From Caulobacteraceae bacterium (lineage in GTDB: Bacteria > Pseudomonadota > Alphaproteobacteria > Caulobacterales > Caulobacteraceae): a stretch of DNA of 17,789 nt. Position numbers and translations under genes: made by a program. The notes beneath the pieces are model-generated. The model was not told where the DNA came from. It worked only from the letters and a program-made list of their open reading frames with translations, and searched no databases. The stretch is from assembly GCA_947456005.1 (NCBI GenBank), contig CANGRP010000015.1:1-17789 (forward strand), given 5' to 3'. Each line of letters opens with the position of its first letter. The first letter of the stretch is position 1. Below are positions 1 to 7,614 of the stretch, in pieces.

Positions 1-1490
1 ACGAACTGCGACTCCGGGGCGTCGATCGCCTTGAGGGCCTGGCTCAGGCGGCGCGCCGCCTCGGCCTCCTGCGCCCCCCCGGCCAGGTTGCGAACTTCTC
101 CGGGATCGGAGGTCCTGTCGAACAGATAGTGTCCCGAAGACCGGGTGCGAGCCCAGAAGGGCAAGGGATCGCCGGCGGCATATGGCTGGTGGATGACCGG
201 GATGTCGGAGCCGGGCATCCGGTCCAGGAAGGCGCGGTGATCCGGTAGCGGCAGGGCGACATGGCGGTCGATCAGGTGGGTCGGCATGGTCGACCACCGA
301 TTCGACATCATGGAGAGGGGTGCGTTGGCCCCGGCGGCGGCCCGGGCGTACTTCCACTCCGGCGTGACCAGATGAACCTCCCGCCCCCAGACCCCGGTCA
401 GGAGATGGTCGCGGACCGAGCCGACCTCGCCGCGCAGCAGGGGAAGCAGGGAGCGGCCATGGGTCCGCTGGCGCACCTGCACCCCGAACAGGTCGGCCAG
501 GGTGGCGAAGATGTCGACGCTGGTGGTCAGGGCGTCGCAGGCCCCCGGGGCGATCCCCGGATGGCGGACCATGAGGGGAATGTGGCCGAGGGTGTTGTAG
601 ATGGGCACGCCGGGCTTTCCCCAGATGTCCTTCTCGCCGAGGTAATGCCCGTGGTCGGTGCAGACCATGACCAGGGTGTCCTCGGCCAGGCCCTTTTCCT
701 CGATGGCCCCAAGGACCCGGCCCAGCCAGTGGTCGATCATCGACAGCTTAGCGCCGTAGCTGGCCCGCAGCCGGCGCGCTGCAGCCGGGCTCAGGACCCC
801 CTTCTCCACCGCACCCTGCATGTAGGGCGGCCAGATCATCGGCGGGCCCTCGTAATCCGGGTCATACATCGAGGCCCAGGGCTCAGGGGTGTCGAAGGGC
901 TCGTGCGGATCGAACTCATCGATGAAGAGGAAGAACCGGTCGTGCCAGCCGGCGTTGTCCTCGATCCACCGGGCGGCGGCCGTCATGGTGCGGGGTCCGG
1001 GGAAGTCCGACTCGTCCCGGAACCAGCCCCGGCTGTCGTGGTAGGGCATGTGGTCACGGCCGAAGATCGGCGCCCCGGCCCAGGAGGGATCAGGCCGGGT
1101 CTTCCAGGGGTCGCCCTCGTGGCCGCGCTCATAGGCCCAGGCCGTGAAGTCGACATGGTAGTTCTCGCCACCCGTCTCGAAAAGGTGCGGGTGGTCCGAG
1201 ACCAGCTGCGAGATGACGCCAGCCTTGTGCAACTCGTAGGTGATGGCGTCTTCCCAGATCTCCACCGATCCCCAGGGACGCCAGAGGAAGTCGAGGGCCC
1301 CGCACAGGATGTCATGCCGCGCCGGCATGCAGGGCAGGGAACCGGTATGGTGGTTGTCGAACCGCACGGCCGTCCGGGCGAAGGCGTCCAGGTTCGGGGT
1401 CGCGAACTCGGTCCCGCCATAGGCCCCCAGCATGTGCCGGTTCAGGCTGTCGAGCAGGATGACGACGGCGTTTCTCGGCGTGGCGACCAT
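1..1490 (-). CDS. Type I sulfatase (formylglycine-dependent), C-terminus cut by window edge
   Basis: Reading from an ATG at 1490, the frame stays open for 496 codons to the left edge, so the stop lies outside the window. The formylglycine motif C-x-P-x-R is present as CMPAR at residues 54-58, so the protein would be a Cys-type sulfatase needing a formylglycine-generating enzyme. Asp14 in an LLDSLNRHMLGAYG segment fits the N-terminal metal site. TDHG at residues 278-281, followed by HYLGEKDIWGKP, fits the second metal-binding block. The last visible residues (LFDRTSDPGEVRNLA and a short helix) are typical of a sulfatase C-terminus, so little is missing. No signal peptide is visible, which suggests a cytoplasmic enzyme or an unrecognised export route. 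The ribosome site GAGGGGG lies just upstream, and lptB ends 30 bp before the start, so read-through from the lpt operon is likely. The substrate cannot be told from sequence. Confidence 0.93.
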   Translation of the reverse strand, partial: MVATPRNAVVILLDSLNRHMLGAYGGTEFATPNLDAFARTAVRFDNHHTGSLPCMPARHDILCGALDFLWRPWGSVEIWEDAITYELHKAGVISQLVSDHPHLFETGGENYHVDFTAWAYERGHEGDPWKTRPDPSWAGAPIFGRDHMPYHDSRGWFRDESDFPGPRTMTAAARWIEDNAGWHDRFFLFIDEFDPHEPFDTPEPWASMYDPDYEGPPMIWPPYMQGAVEKGVLSPAAARRLRASYGAKLSMIDHWLGRVLGAIEEKGLAEDTLVMVCTDHGHYLGEKDIWGKPGVPIYNTLGHIPLMVRHPGIAPGACDALTTSVDIFATLADLFGVQVRQRTHGRSLLPLLRGEVGSVRDHLLTGVWGREVHLVTPEWKYARAAAGANAPLSMMSNRWSTMPTHLIDRHVALPLPDHRAFLDRMPGSDIPVIHQPYAAGDPLPFWARTRSSGHYLFDRTSDPGEVRNLAGGAQEAEAARRLSQALKAIDAPESQF

Positions 1491-1520
1491 GCTTTCCCCC
1501 TCGCCGGCGCCGGAGGGGCG

Positions 1521-2255
1521 TCAGGCGAACTCTTCCCCGAGATAGACGCGTCGGACCTCGGGATTGTCGACGATCTCGGCAGGCGTGCCCTCGAGCAGGA
1601 GCTCACCCGCATGGATGATGGCCGCCCGGTCGATGATGTCCAGAGTCTCCCGGACATTGTGGTCGGTGATCATGATGCCGATGCCGCGCGCCTTCAGGTA
1701 TCCGATCACCTCGCGGATGTCGGCGATGGCCAGCGGGTCGATGCCGGCGAAGGGCTCGTCCAGGAGCATGTAGGCGGGCTCAGACGCCAGGGCGCGGGCG
1801 ATCTCCACCCGCCGCCGCTCCCCGCCGGACAGGGAGACCGCCGGCGACTTGCGCAGGTGGTCGATCCGCAGTTCCGCCAGGAGGCCCGCCACCGTCTCCC
1901 GGGCCCGGCGCATATCCGGCTCACGCAACTCGACCACGGACATGACGTTCTCCTCCACCGTCATGCCCCGGAAGATGGAAGGCTCCTGCGGCAGGTAGCC
2001 CAGACCCATCCGCGCCCTCTGGTACATGGGCTGGCCCGTGATGTCCTCGCCATCCAGCCAGATGGCGCCCTCGTCGGCGGCCACCAGGCCGGTGATCATA
2101 TAGAAGCAGGTCGTCTTGCCGGCGCCGTTGGGGCCGAGGAGTCCCTTCACCTCGCCCCGGCCCAGCCGGAGGGACACGCCCTTGACGACCGCGCGGCCGC
2201 GGTAGGTCTTGCCGATCCGGTCGACGACCAGTCCATCCTGTTCCGGCGTCGTCAT
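1521..2255 (-). CDS. lptB: LPS export ABC transporter ATP-binding protein LptB
   Basis: This 244-residue ABC ATPase powers extraction of lipopolysaccharide from the inner membrane together with LptF/LptG (not in this window), handing it to LptC and LptA. The sequence shows Walker A GPNGAGKT (41-48), Q-loop Gln90 (YLPQEPSIF), signature LSGGE (142-146), Walker B YMLLDEP (162-168) and switch His199 in ITDHN. The LptB-typical stretches FYMITGLV and SIFRGMTVEENV, together with the lptC-lptA context, separate it from the related branched-chain amino acid transporter ATPases. It starts 7 bp after the lptA stop, with AGGGG before the ATG, so it is translated from the same message. Length is normal for the family. 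Confidence 0.97.
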   Translation of the reverse strand: MTTPEQDGLVVDRIGKTYRGRAVVKGVSLRLGRGEVKGLLGPNGAGKTTCFYMITGLVAADEGAIWLDGEDITGQPMYQRARMGLGYLPQEPSIFRGMTVEENVMSVVELREPDMRRARETVAGLLAELRIDHLRKSPAVSLSGGERRRVEIARALASEPAYMLLDEPFAGIDPLAIADIREVIGYLKARGIGIMITDHNVRETLDIIDRAAIIHAGELLLEGTPAEIVDNPEVRRVYLGEEFA

Positions 2256-2262
2256 GGGACCC

Positions 2263-2805
2263 CTATCTCGGCGAATCGGGGCTGGCGCCCGGATAAATGA
2301 CCGTACGCACGCGCCGGCTGCTGCGGTCTGTCCCGCCCTCCATGCGCGCGTCGCCCGAGACGGTGTTCACCACCAGCCGGCCGCCCTTCATGACGTCCTG
2401 CCCCCGGGAGGCGACGACGGATCCGGTGACCGTGAGGGTCTGGGCCTTGGCGTCGTAGAGCGCCTGATCGCCGCGCACCCTTTGCTCGGGGGTGACGTAG
2501 AAGACCGAGCCCGTCGCCTCCATGCGCAGCAGGTCGCTGCTGCAGCCGTTCCTCCCCGCACCTTCCGCAGCCGGGGCATAGACGATCTTCAACTGGTCGG
2601 CGCGGAGCCGGCTGGTCTCCTGCAGGGCCTCGGCGCCGCCGCGGTAGATGGCCGAGCACTGGCTGTTCACAAGTTCCAGCTGGTCTGCGGTGATATCCAC
2701 CGGCGCCTTGGAATTCCGGGCCAGCTGGGCCTGCGCGCCCAAGGGCGCCGCCGCCACCAGGGCCAGGGTCGCAGCCGCCAACGCGACGCCTTTCGGATCT
2801 CTCAT
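2263..2805 (-). CDS. lptA: Periplasmic LPS transport protein LptA (OstA-like)
   Basis: This 180-residue exported protein belongs to the OstA/LptA beta-jellyroll family that bridges the periplasm and carries LPS from LptC to the outer-membrane LptD. An N-terminal signal peptide is clear: hydrophobic Ala/Leu-rich residues 7-20, with likely cleavage after GAQA near residue 26. The mature part has the expected motifs, including APVDITADQLEL, SRLRADQLKIVY, ATGSVFYVTPEQRVRGDQALYD and LTVTGSVVASRGQDVMKGGRLVVN. Two cysteines at residues 50 and 88 are a notable feature in a periplasmic protein and could form a disulfide (inference). It lies 18 bp downstream of lptC and 7 bp before lptB. Confidence 0.94.
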   Translation of the reverse strand: MRDPKGVALAAATLALVAAAPLGAQAQLARNSKAPVDITADQLELVNSQCSAIYRGGAEALQETSRLRADQLKIVYAPAAEGAGRNGCSSDLLRMEATGSVFYVTPEQRVRGDQALYDAKAQTLTVTGSVVASRGQDVMKGGRLVVNTVSGDARMEGGTDRSSRRVRTVIYPGASPDSPR

Positions 2806-2823
2806 GGTCGATCGTCCCTGCGT

Positions 2824-3450
2824 TCAGGGCCCGGACCTCGGCTCGAGGCGGGTGCTGACCCCGCCGCCGAACACGAGGCGGTCGCCCCTGTCGTATACGC
2901 CATAGGACTTCGCGTTGATTTCTCCAAGCGACCCCACGCCCTGGATGGCGCCATCTCCGACCAGTTCGCCGAGGGCCGTGTCGAAGGTCGAGGCCCCTGT
3001 GGCGAAACTGATATCCCCACTGTTCAGGCGGACATCCCCCGCAAGCTTCAGGATGTGGTCGGATTCGTTGAAGTCGCCGGTCCGGGCGGAGACCCGGATG
3101 GGCTCTCCCGGGTCACGGCGCAGGACCAGCACGGGCTGGTCCAGGATCACCCGGTCATAGTCGGCGGGGTCGCGGGTCGCAGTCCGGGCTGTCAGCGTGA
3201 AGGGCCGCCCCTTCCGGTCCTGGCCGACGAACTTCGGGCTCACCAGCTGGATCGGCGTGTTGGCCTCGACGGGACGGGTCCTCGGCGCAGCGAACATGGC
3301 CTGGGCCAGGTAGCCCGCCAACACCAGCAGGATCAGGCCGACCAGCGCGGGAAGAAGCCGACGCAACTGTCGCACCCGGCGCGAACGGCGCCGCCAGGCG
3401 TCCGCCTCCCGGGCGCGTCGCACGGTGGGCAGGATCGCCTCGTCCGTCAC
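2824..3450 (-). CDS. lptC: LPS export system protein LptC
   Basis: This 208-residue bitopic inner-membrane protein receives LPS from the LptBFG complex and passes it to LptA. A basic cytoplasmic head (RRRSRRVRQLRR around residues 20-31) is followed by one transmembrane helix at about 32-53 and a periplasmic OstA-like domain. That domain includes FTLTARTATRDPADYDRVILDQP and DHILKLAGDVRLNSGDISFATG. The start is a GTG at 3450; the upstream Shine-Dalgarno is weak, and the gene begins 21 bp after the RNase D stop, so coupling to rnd translation is plausible. Sequence conservation in this family is low, so the call rests on topology, the OstA-like segment and position before lptA and lptB. Confidence 0.9.
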   Translation of the reverse strand: MTDEAILPTVRRAREADAWRRRSRRVRQLRRLLPALVGLILLVLAGYLAQAMFAAPRTRPVEANTPIQLVSPKFVGQDRKGRPFTLTARTATRDPADYDRVILDQPVLVLRRDPGEPIRVSARTGDFNESDHILKLAGDVRLNSGDISFATGASTFDTALGELVGDGAIQGVGSLGEINAKSYGVYDRGDRLVFGGGVSTRLEPRSGP

Positions 3451-3471
3451 GACCGCTGTTCCGGGCCGGCG

Positions 3472-4089
3472 TCAGGCATGGGCGAAGATGTCGGTTTCCT
3501 CCCAGCCGGCCAGGTCGAGCAGGGCGCGGTGGGGCAGGAACTGGAAGCAGGCCTCGGCCAGTTCGGCGCGGCCTTCCCGGCGCAGCATGTCGTCCAGCCG
3601 CTCGCGCAGGCGATGCAGGTGCAGGACGTCTGAGGCGGCGTAGGCGATCTGCTCGGGAGACAGGGTCGGGGCGCCCCAGTCCGAGCTCTGTTGCACCTTG
3701 GACATGTCGACCCCGAGAAGTTCCCGGGACAGGTCCTTCAGGCCATGCTTGTCGGTGTAGGTCCGGGCCAGCTTGGAGGCGATCTTGGTGCAGTAGACCG
3801 GCGCGGTGACCACGCCCAGGTGCAGGCGGAACATGGCGATGTCGAAGCGGCCGAAGTGCAGGATCTTGGTCACCGCCAGGTCCGCGAGAAGAGCCTTGAG
3901 GTTGGGCGCCTCATAGTCCGGGCGGGAAAGGCGGACGAGGTGGGCGTCGCCGTCGCCGGCCGAGAGCTGGACCACGCAAAGGGGATCCCGGCCCAGCCGC
4001 AGGCCCATGGTCTCCGAATCCACGGCGACGGAGGCGACTCCCCCGAAGAGGCCGTCGGGAAGATCGCCTTCATGCAGGTAGTTCGCCAC
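3472..4089 (-). CDS. rnd: Ribonuclease D-type 3'-5' exonuclease, short form without HRDC domain
   Basis: The protein has 205 residues from a GTG at 4089 (reads ANYLHEGDLPDG after the initiator). It carries the DEDDy exonuclease residues: Asp24 and Glu26 in AVDSET, Asp83 in HFGRFDIAMF, and Tyr150 with Asp154 in YAASD. This family trims 3' ends of tRNA precursors and other structured RNAs. It lacks the HRDC domains found in the longer E. coli RNase D; such short versions are common in Alphaproteobacteria. The frame stays open upstream to an ATG at 4332, but that extension reads straight through tRNA-Leu, so the GTG is chosen; GGAG lies 10 bases before it. lptC follows after 21 bp, making it the apparent first protein gene of the lpt operon. 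Confidence 0.9.
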   Translation of the reverse strand: MANYLHEGDLPDGLFGGVASVAVDSETMGLRLGRDPLCVVQLSAGDGDAHLVRLSRPDYEAPNLKALLADLAVTKILHFGRFDIAMFRLHLGVVTAPVYCTKIASKLARTYTDKHGLKDLSRELLGVDMSKVQQSSDWGAPTLSPEQIAYAASDVLHLHRLRERLDDMLRREGRAELAEACFQFLPHRALLDLAGWEETDIFAHA

Positions 4090-4140
4090 GGTCCGCCGTC
4101 TCCGCCGGTTGATTGTGCTTCGTCCCCCGAAAGGGAACGG

Positions 4141-4227
<87 letters not shown>

Positions 4228-4255
4228 CCGATCCGTCGGACCGTGCGAGGGCGCT

Positions 4256-4284
4256 TCCTTAGGGCCAAGTCCCGGTCGGGTCAA
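4256..4284 (-). promoter_or_regulatory. Candidate promoter for tRNA-Leu (and possibly rnd-lpt)
   Basis: On the minus strand TTGACC (4284-4279) matches the -35 consensus at five of six bases. After a 17-base spacer comes TAAGGA (4261-4256), a weak -10 whose context CCTAAGG partly resembles the Caulobacter GCTANAWC form. Transcription would start roughly 20 bases before the tRNA 5' end. The -10 match is poor, so this is a position-supported guess. Confidence 0.4.
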
Positions 4285-4377
4285 CGGGCATGCGCGGCAA
4301 GGCGCCGGGCCGATTGCAGGCTGGCCGGCCATCGTCTATCCCCACACTCCTGTCGCGACCCCCGGAGCCTCACCATC

Positions 4378-5325
4378 ATGCCCGATCTCGTCACCGTCTT
4401 CGGCGGCTCTGGTTTCATCGGGACCCAGATCGTCCGGGCGCTGGCCCGGCGCGGCGCCCGTATCCGGGTGGCTGTGCGCCAGCCCCACCTGGCCCACGCC
4501 ATGCGCCTCATGGGTGATGTGGGGCAGGTCGAGGTCGTTCAGGCCAATGTGCGCGACGCCGGCTCCGTGGCCCGGGCCGTGCAGGGCGCCGACGCGGTGA
4601 TCAACCTCGTGGGACTGCTCTACGAAACCGGCCGCCAGACCTTCCAGGCGGTGCATGTGGACGCCGCGCGGACCCTCGCCCAGGCCGCTTCCGACGCTGG
4701 CGCCCGCCTTGTCCAGATGTCGGCCCTTGGAGCGGACCCGACCTCCGCCTCCCGCTACGCCCGGTCGAAGGCTGCAGGAGAAGCCGCCATCCGCGACGTC
4801 CTGCCCTCGGCGGTGATCCTCCGCCCCTCCATCGTCTTTGGCCCGGATGACAACTTCTTCAACAAGTTCGGTGAGATGGCCGCCGCCAGCCCCTTCCTGC
4901 CCCTGATCGGCGGTGGAAGGACGCGCTTCCAGCCCGTCTACGTCGGCGACCTGGCCCAGGCCGCCGCGACGGTCGCCCTGGACCCGCAGTACGCCGGCCA
5001 GACCTTCGAGCTGGGCGGGCCGGGCATCTTCACCTTCCGGGAGATCCTGGACTTGATCCAGAAGGAGACCGGCCGTCGGAGGCTCTATGCGCCCCTGCCC
5101 TTTGCGGCGGCGGGCCTGATCGGGACCCTGTGCGCGCCTTTCGCCCTGACTCCGGTGGCCCCGCCCCTGACCGCCGACCAGGTGGAGCTGCTGAAGACCG
5201 ACAACGTCGTCTCCGGCCAGGCGCCAGGCCTGGCGGAGCTGGGAATCGCACCCGAGACGGTCGAGGCCATCCTGCCGACCTACCTTTATCGTTTCCGCAA
5301 GGGCGGCCAGTTCGCCGCCGCCTGA
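4378..5325 (+). CDS. NAD(P)-binding epimerase-like protein, complex I NDUFA9 family
   Basis: This 315-residue protein has an N-terminal Rossmann fold of the atypical short-chain dehydrogenase type. The dinucleotide motif GGSGFIG is at residues 9-15, ADAVINLVGLL at about 71-81, and a Tyr127/Lys131 pair (YARSK) sits at the usual YxxxK position. Segments SALGAD and ILRPSIVFGPDDNFFN are typical of the bacterial homologues of the mitochondrial complex I accessory subunit NDUFA9. It probably binds NAD(P)H, perhaps linked to quinone or complex I biology, but no bacterial function is assigned with confidence. The start at 4378 is preferred to an in-frame ATG at 4243, because GGAG lies 10 bases upstream and the Rossmann motif then sits where expected. 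It converges on uppP with 9 bp between the stops. Confidence 0.9.
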   Translation: MPDLVTVFGGSGFIGTQIVRALARRGARIRVAVRQPHLAHAMRLMGDVGQVEVVQANVRDAGSVARAVQGADAVINLVGLLYETGRQTFQAVHVDAARTLAQAASDAGARLVQMSALGADPTSASRYARSKAAGEAAIRDVLPSAVILRPSIVFGPDDNFFNKFGEMAAASPFLPLIGGGRTRFQPVYVGDLAQAAATVALDPQYAGQTFELGGPGIFTFREILDLIQKETGRRRLYAPLPFAAAGLIGTLCAPFALTPVAPPLTADQVELLKTDNVVSGQAPGLAELGIAPETVEAILPTYLYRFRKGGQFAAA

Positions 5326-5334
5326 GCCCCGGGC

Positions 5335-6135
5335 TCAGCCAGCCCCCAGGAGCGCCAAGCCTGCCCCCCCCACCAGGATGCGCCACCAGCCGAACGGGGC
5401 GAACCCGCGCCGGCTGACGATCTCCAGCATGACCTTCACCACCGCATAACCGACCACGAAGCTGACGGCGAAACCGAGGGCCAGAAGGCCGATCCGGTCG
5501 CCCTGCAAGTCGCCCCGGCTGGACCAGAAGTCGAGGACGAAGGCGCCGGCCATGGTCGGCATGGCCAGGAAGAACGAGAACTCCGCCGCCGCGCGCTTCT
5601 CTACTCCCATCAGCATGGCCCCCACGATGGTGCCGCCGGAACGCGAGACACCCGGGATCAGGGCCAGGGTCTGGAAGAGCCCGACCAGCAGGGATGTCCT
5701 GAGGCTGAGCGCCATGGCGTCGGTCTCCCGCGGGGCCGGGGCCCGGCGATCGATGACCAGCAGGACCACGCCGCCGATGATGAGGGACCAGCAGATCAGC
5801 CGGGGGCTCTCGAAGAGCACCTCCTTAATGACGTCATGCAGGAGGGCGCCGGCCAGCGCGCCCGGCAGGAAGGCCACGAAGACCGACAGGGCGAAGTGGC
5901 GAGACCTTTCTGAGACCGGCAGGCTGACCGCGACATCCCAGAGCTTGCGGAAATAGAGGGCGACCACCCCCAGTATGGCCCCCAGCTGGATCAGGACGAT
6001 GAAGGTGTCCCAGAAGCCCGGGGGCAGGCCCAGGAGGGTCTTGGTCAGTAGCAGGTGCCCGGTGGACGAAACCGGGATGAACTCGGTCAGCCCCTCGACC
6101 ACGCCGAGGATGATGGCGGAGATCCAGTCGGGCAT
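5335..6135 (-). CDS. uppP: Undecaprenyl-diphosphatase UppP (BacA family)
   Basis: This 266-residue polytopic membrane enzyme dephosphorylates undecaprenyl diphosphate to the monophosphate, recycling the lipid carrier for peptidoglycan and other surface glycans. Overproduction of this family gives bacitracin resistance. The two signature regions are present: EGLTEFIPVSSTGH at residues 14-27 and PGVSRSGG at 161-168, which contains the essential Arg165. Hydrophobic segments span most of the length, as expected for BacA proteins, and the length matches the family. The ATG follows a strong GAGGAG site, 10 bp after the thpR stop, so the two genes form a translational unit. Confidence 0.97.
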   Translation of the reverse strand: MPDWISAIILGVVEGLTEFIPVSSTGHLLLTKTLLGLPPGFWDTFIVLIQLGAILGVVALYFRKLWDVAVSLPVSERSRHFALSVFVAFLPGALAGALLHDVIKEVLFESPRLICWSLIIGGVVLLVIDRRAPAPRETDAMALSLRTSLLVGLFQTLALIPGVSRSGGTIVGAMLMGVEKRAAAEFSFFLAMPTMAGAFVLDFWSSRGDLQGDRIGLLALGFAVSFVVGYAVVKVMLEIVSRRGFAPFGWWRILVGGAGLALLGAG

Positions 6136-6145
6136 GGGCGGCTCC

Positions 6146-6700
6146 TCAGGCGGGGTCCGCCCGGCGGTCGAGCGGATAACTGCGCTCCAGCCGATAGCGT
6201 GATCCGTCGGGACCGCGCCAGCTTGAATACAGCCCGAAGCTGTCGACCCGGAATTCCGGCGTCCTCAGGACCTCGGCGAAGCTGAGCCATCCGGCCACAG
6301 CCTCCGGCGAAGGACGGTTCAGGTAGGCGAGGGTGACGTGAGGCGTATAGGTCCGGGCGTCGGGCGGCAGACCTGCGCGCCGTCCTGCGATCTCACATGC
6401 GCGCGCCAGCCGGGACAGGGGCGCGGAAGGCGCCACCCTGGCCCAGACCGCGTGAATGTCGCGCCCCTCTCCGAAGGCGCCGGCCCCGGCGAGATGAAGG
6501 GTCAGGGGCGCGCCGCCGATCCTGGAGAGTTCGGCGTCGAGATCATCGGCAAGGTTCCCGGGCAGGTCTCCTGCGAACTTCAGGGTGATGTGAAGATCCT
6601 CACGGGGACGCCAGTCGGCGCCGCGCAGGTTCTGCTGGAAGGGGGCCAACGCCTCAGCGACCTCGTCCGGCAGACTCAGGGCGGCGAACAGACGGATCAT
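6146..6700 (-). CDS. thpR: RNA 2',3'-cyclic phosphodiesterase (LigT/ThpR, 2H family)
   Basis: This 184-residue member of the 2H phosphoesterase superfamily opens 2',3'-cyclic phosphates on RNA; E. coli LigT/ThpR also shows 2'-5' RNA ligase activity in vitro. The two catalytic H-x-T motifs are visible as HIT at residues 37-39 (DLHITLKF) and HVT at 121-123 (YTPHVTLAYL). The N-terminus MIRLFAALSLPDEV is characteristic. AAGGTAGG precedes the ATG at 6700. The gene is divergent from the Bax-inhibitor-1 gene across 98 bp and is followed after 10 bp by uppP. No functional link to uppP is known to me; they probably just share a message. Confidence 0.94.
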   Translation of the reverse strand: MIRLFAALSLPDEVAEALAPFQQNLRGADWRPREDLHITLKFAGDLPGNLADDLDAELSRIGGAPLTLHLAGAGAFGEGRDIHAVWARVAPSAPLSRLARACEIAGRRAGLPPDARTYTPHVTLAYLNRPSPEAVAGWLSFAEVLRTPEFRVDSFGLYSSWRGPDGSRYRLERSYPLDRRADPA

Positions 6701-6726
6701 GGCGACAGCCTACCTTCGCGATATGC

Positions 6727-6755
6727 TTGCACAAGACGCGCGCTGCACCGATATT
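6727..6755 (+). promoter_or_regulatory. Candidate promoter for the Bax-inhibitor-1 family gene
   Basis: TTGCAC (6727-6732) matches the -35 consensus at five of six bases. A 17-base spacer leads to GATATT (6750-6755), which matches four of six -10 bases. The implied start near 6762 leaves a leader of about 36 bases before the ATG at 6799. No start-site data are available. Confidence 0.4.
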
Positions 6756-6762
6756 CTCCCCA

Positions 6763-6777
6763 CGCCCGCTCCGGGCG
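6763..6777 (+). promoter_or_regulatory. Short hairpin in the leader of the Bax-inhibitor-1 gene
   Basis: CGCCCG (6763-6768), loop CTC and CGGGCG (6772-6777) form a perfect 6-bp stem just before the GGAAAGGA ribosome site at 6781-6788. It would sit at or near the 5' end of the predicted message and could affect stability or ribosome access. In GC-rich DNA such a stem can also arise by chance. Confidence 0.35.
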
Positions 6778-6798
6778 AACGGAAAGGACCCTCGTTCG

Positions 6799-7551
6799 AT
6801 GAACGACTTCAACAACAGGTCGGCCCATACCGTTCTGGTGGATCGCGCCGACATGGCCGTCGACGCCGGCCTGCGACAGTTCATGCTCGGCGTCTACAAC
6901 AAGGTTGCACTGGGCCTGGTGGTTTCCGGCGCCATGGCCTGGTTCACCGGCATGTTCCCGCCGGTGCGCGACCTGATGTACACCGTCTCCGCCGACGGGC
7001 GGATGGCGGGCATGACCCCTCTGGGCTTGATCGTCAGCTTCGCGCCCCTCGCCATCATCCTCTTCTCAAGTTTCTCCAAGGGCGGGCAGACCCCCCGGGG
7101 CGCGGCCATCGCCTACTGGAGCATCGTCGTCCTGATGGGCGCCTCCCTGGGCGTCCTCACCCTGGTTTACACCGGTCAGGCTCTGGCCTCGACCTTCCTG
7201 ATCACCGCCATCGCCTTCGCGGCCCTGTCCCTTTACGGCTACGCCACCAAGCGTGACCTCTCAGGCCTTGGCAGCTTCCTGATCGTCGGCCTGATCGGCC
7301 TGATCCTGGCCTCTCTGGTCAACATCTTCCTGAAGCTGCCCATGATGAGCTTCGTCATCAGCGTCCTCGGCGTCTTCATCTTCGCGGGCCTGATCGCCTT
7401 CGACACCCAGCGCCTGAAGATGATGTACTACGACCTTGGCGGCGATGAAGGCTCAACGGCCGTGGCCACCAACTACGGGGCCCTGAGCCTCTACCTGAAC
7501 TTCATCAACCTGTTCCAGTTCCTGCTCAGCCTGCTGGGCGAGCGCCGCTGA
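6799..7551 (+). CDS. Bax inhibitor-1/YccA family integral membrane protein
   Basis: This 250-residue protein has about seven transmembrane segments in its C-terminal two thirds, after a polar N-terminus of about 28 residues. Family signatures are visible: SLYGYATKRDLSGLG in the middle loop, AFDTQRLKMMYYD near the end of the penultimate segment, and the C-terminal ALSLYLNFINLFQFLLSLLG. Bacterial members (YccA, YbhL, YetJ) are linked to calcium leak or to modulation of the FtsH protease; which applies here cannot be told. An in-frame ATG lies upstream at 6727, but the start at 6799 has a good GGAAAGGA site and gives the usual family N-terminus. It is transcribed alone and closed by a strong terminator 22 bp after the stop. 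Confidence 0.94.
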   Translation: MNDFNNRSAHTVLVDRADMAVDAGLRQFMLGVYNKVALGLVVSGAMAWFTGMFPPVRDLMYTVSADGRMAGMTPLGLIVSFAPLAIILFSSFSKGGQTPRGAAIAYWSIVVLMGASLGVLTLVYTGQALASTFLITAIAFAALSLYGYATKRDLSGLGSFLIVGLIGLILASLVNIFLKLPMMSFVISVLGVFIFAGLIAFDTQRLKMMYYDLGGDEGSTAVATNYGALSLYLNFINLFQFLLSLLGERR

Positions 7552-7573
7552 CGAACCAAGACGTTCCGGATCC

Positions 7574-7605
7574 GGGCCCCGGCGGGAGACCGCCGGGGCC
7601 CTTTT
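7574..7605 (+). terminator. Intrinsic terminator after the Bax-inhibitor-1 gene
   Basis: A perfect 12-bp stem, GGGCCCCGGCGG (7574-7585) with CCGCCGGGGCCC (7590-7601), encloses the tetraloop GAGA and is followed directly by TTTT and then CCTTT. This is the clearest Rho-independent terminator in the window. On the minus strand no T-run follows, so it should act only on plus-strand transcripts. Confidence 0.93.
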
Positions 7606-7614
7606 CCTTTCGGC

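Noticed and set aside
261..2300. 679-codon open frame on the plus strand, with another of 474 codons at 2209-3633
   Set aside because: They lie antisense to the sulfatase, lptB, lptA and lptC, all of which have clear family motifs. Their translations are Gly/Asp/Val/His-rich with no domain, as expected from the mirror frame of high-GC coding DNA.
4319..4332. 14-base sequence GGCTGGCCGGCCAT, also found at 17606-17619
   Set aside because: It is a short GC-palindromic string, one copy being inside the mtaB coding end. Two chance copies are plausible in DNA this GC-rich, and no mobile element flanks either.
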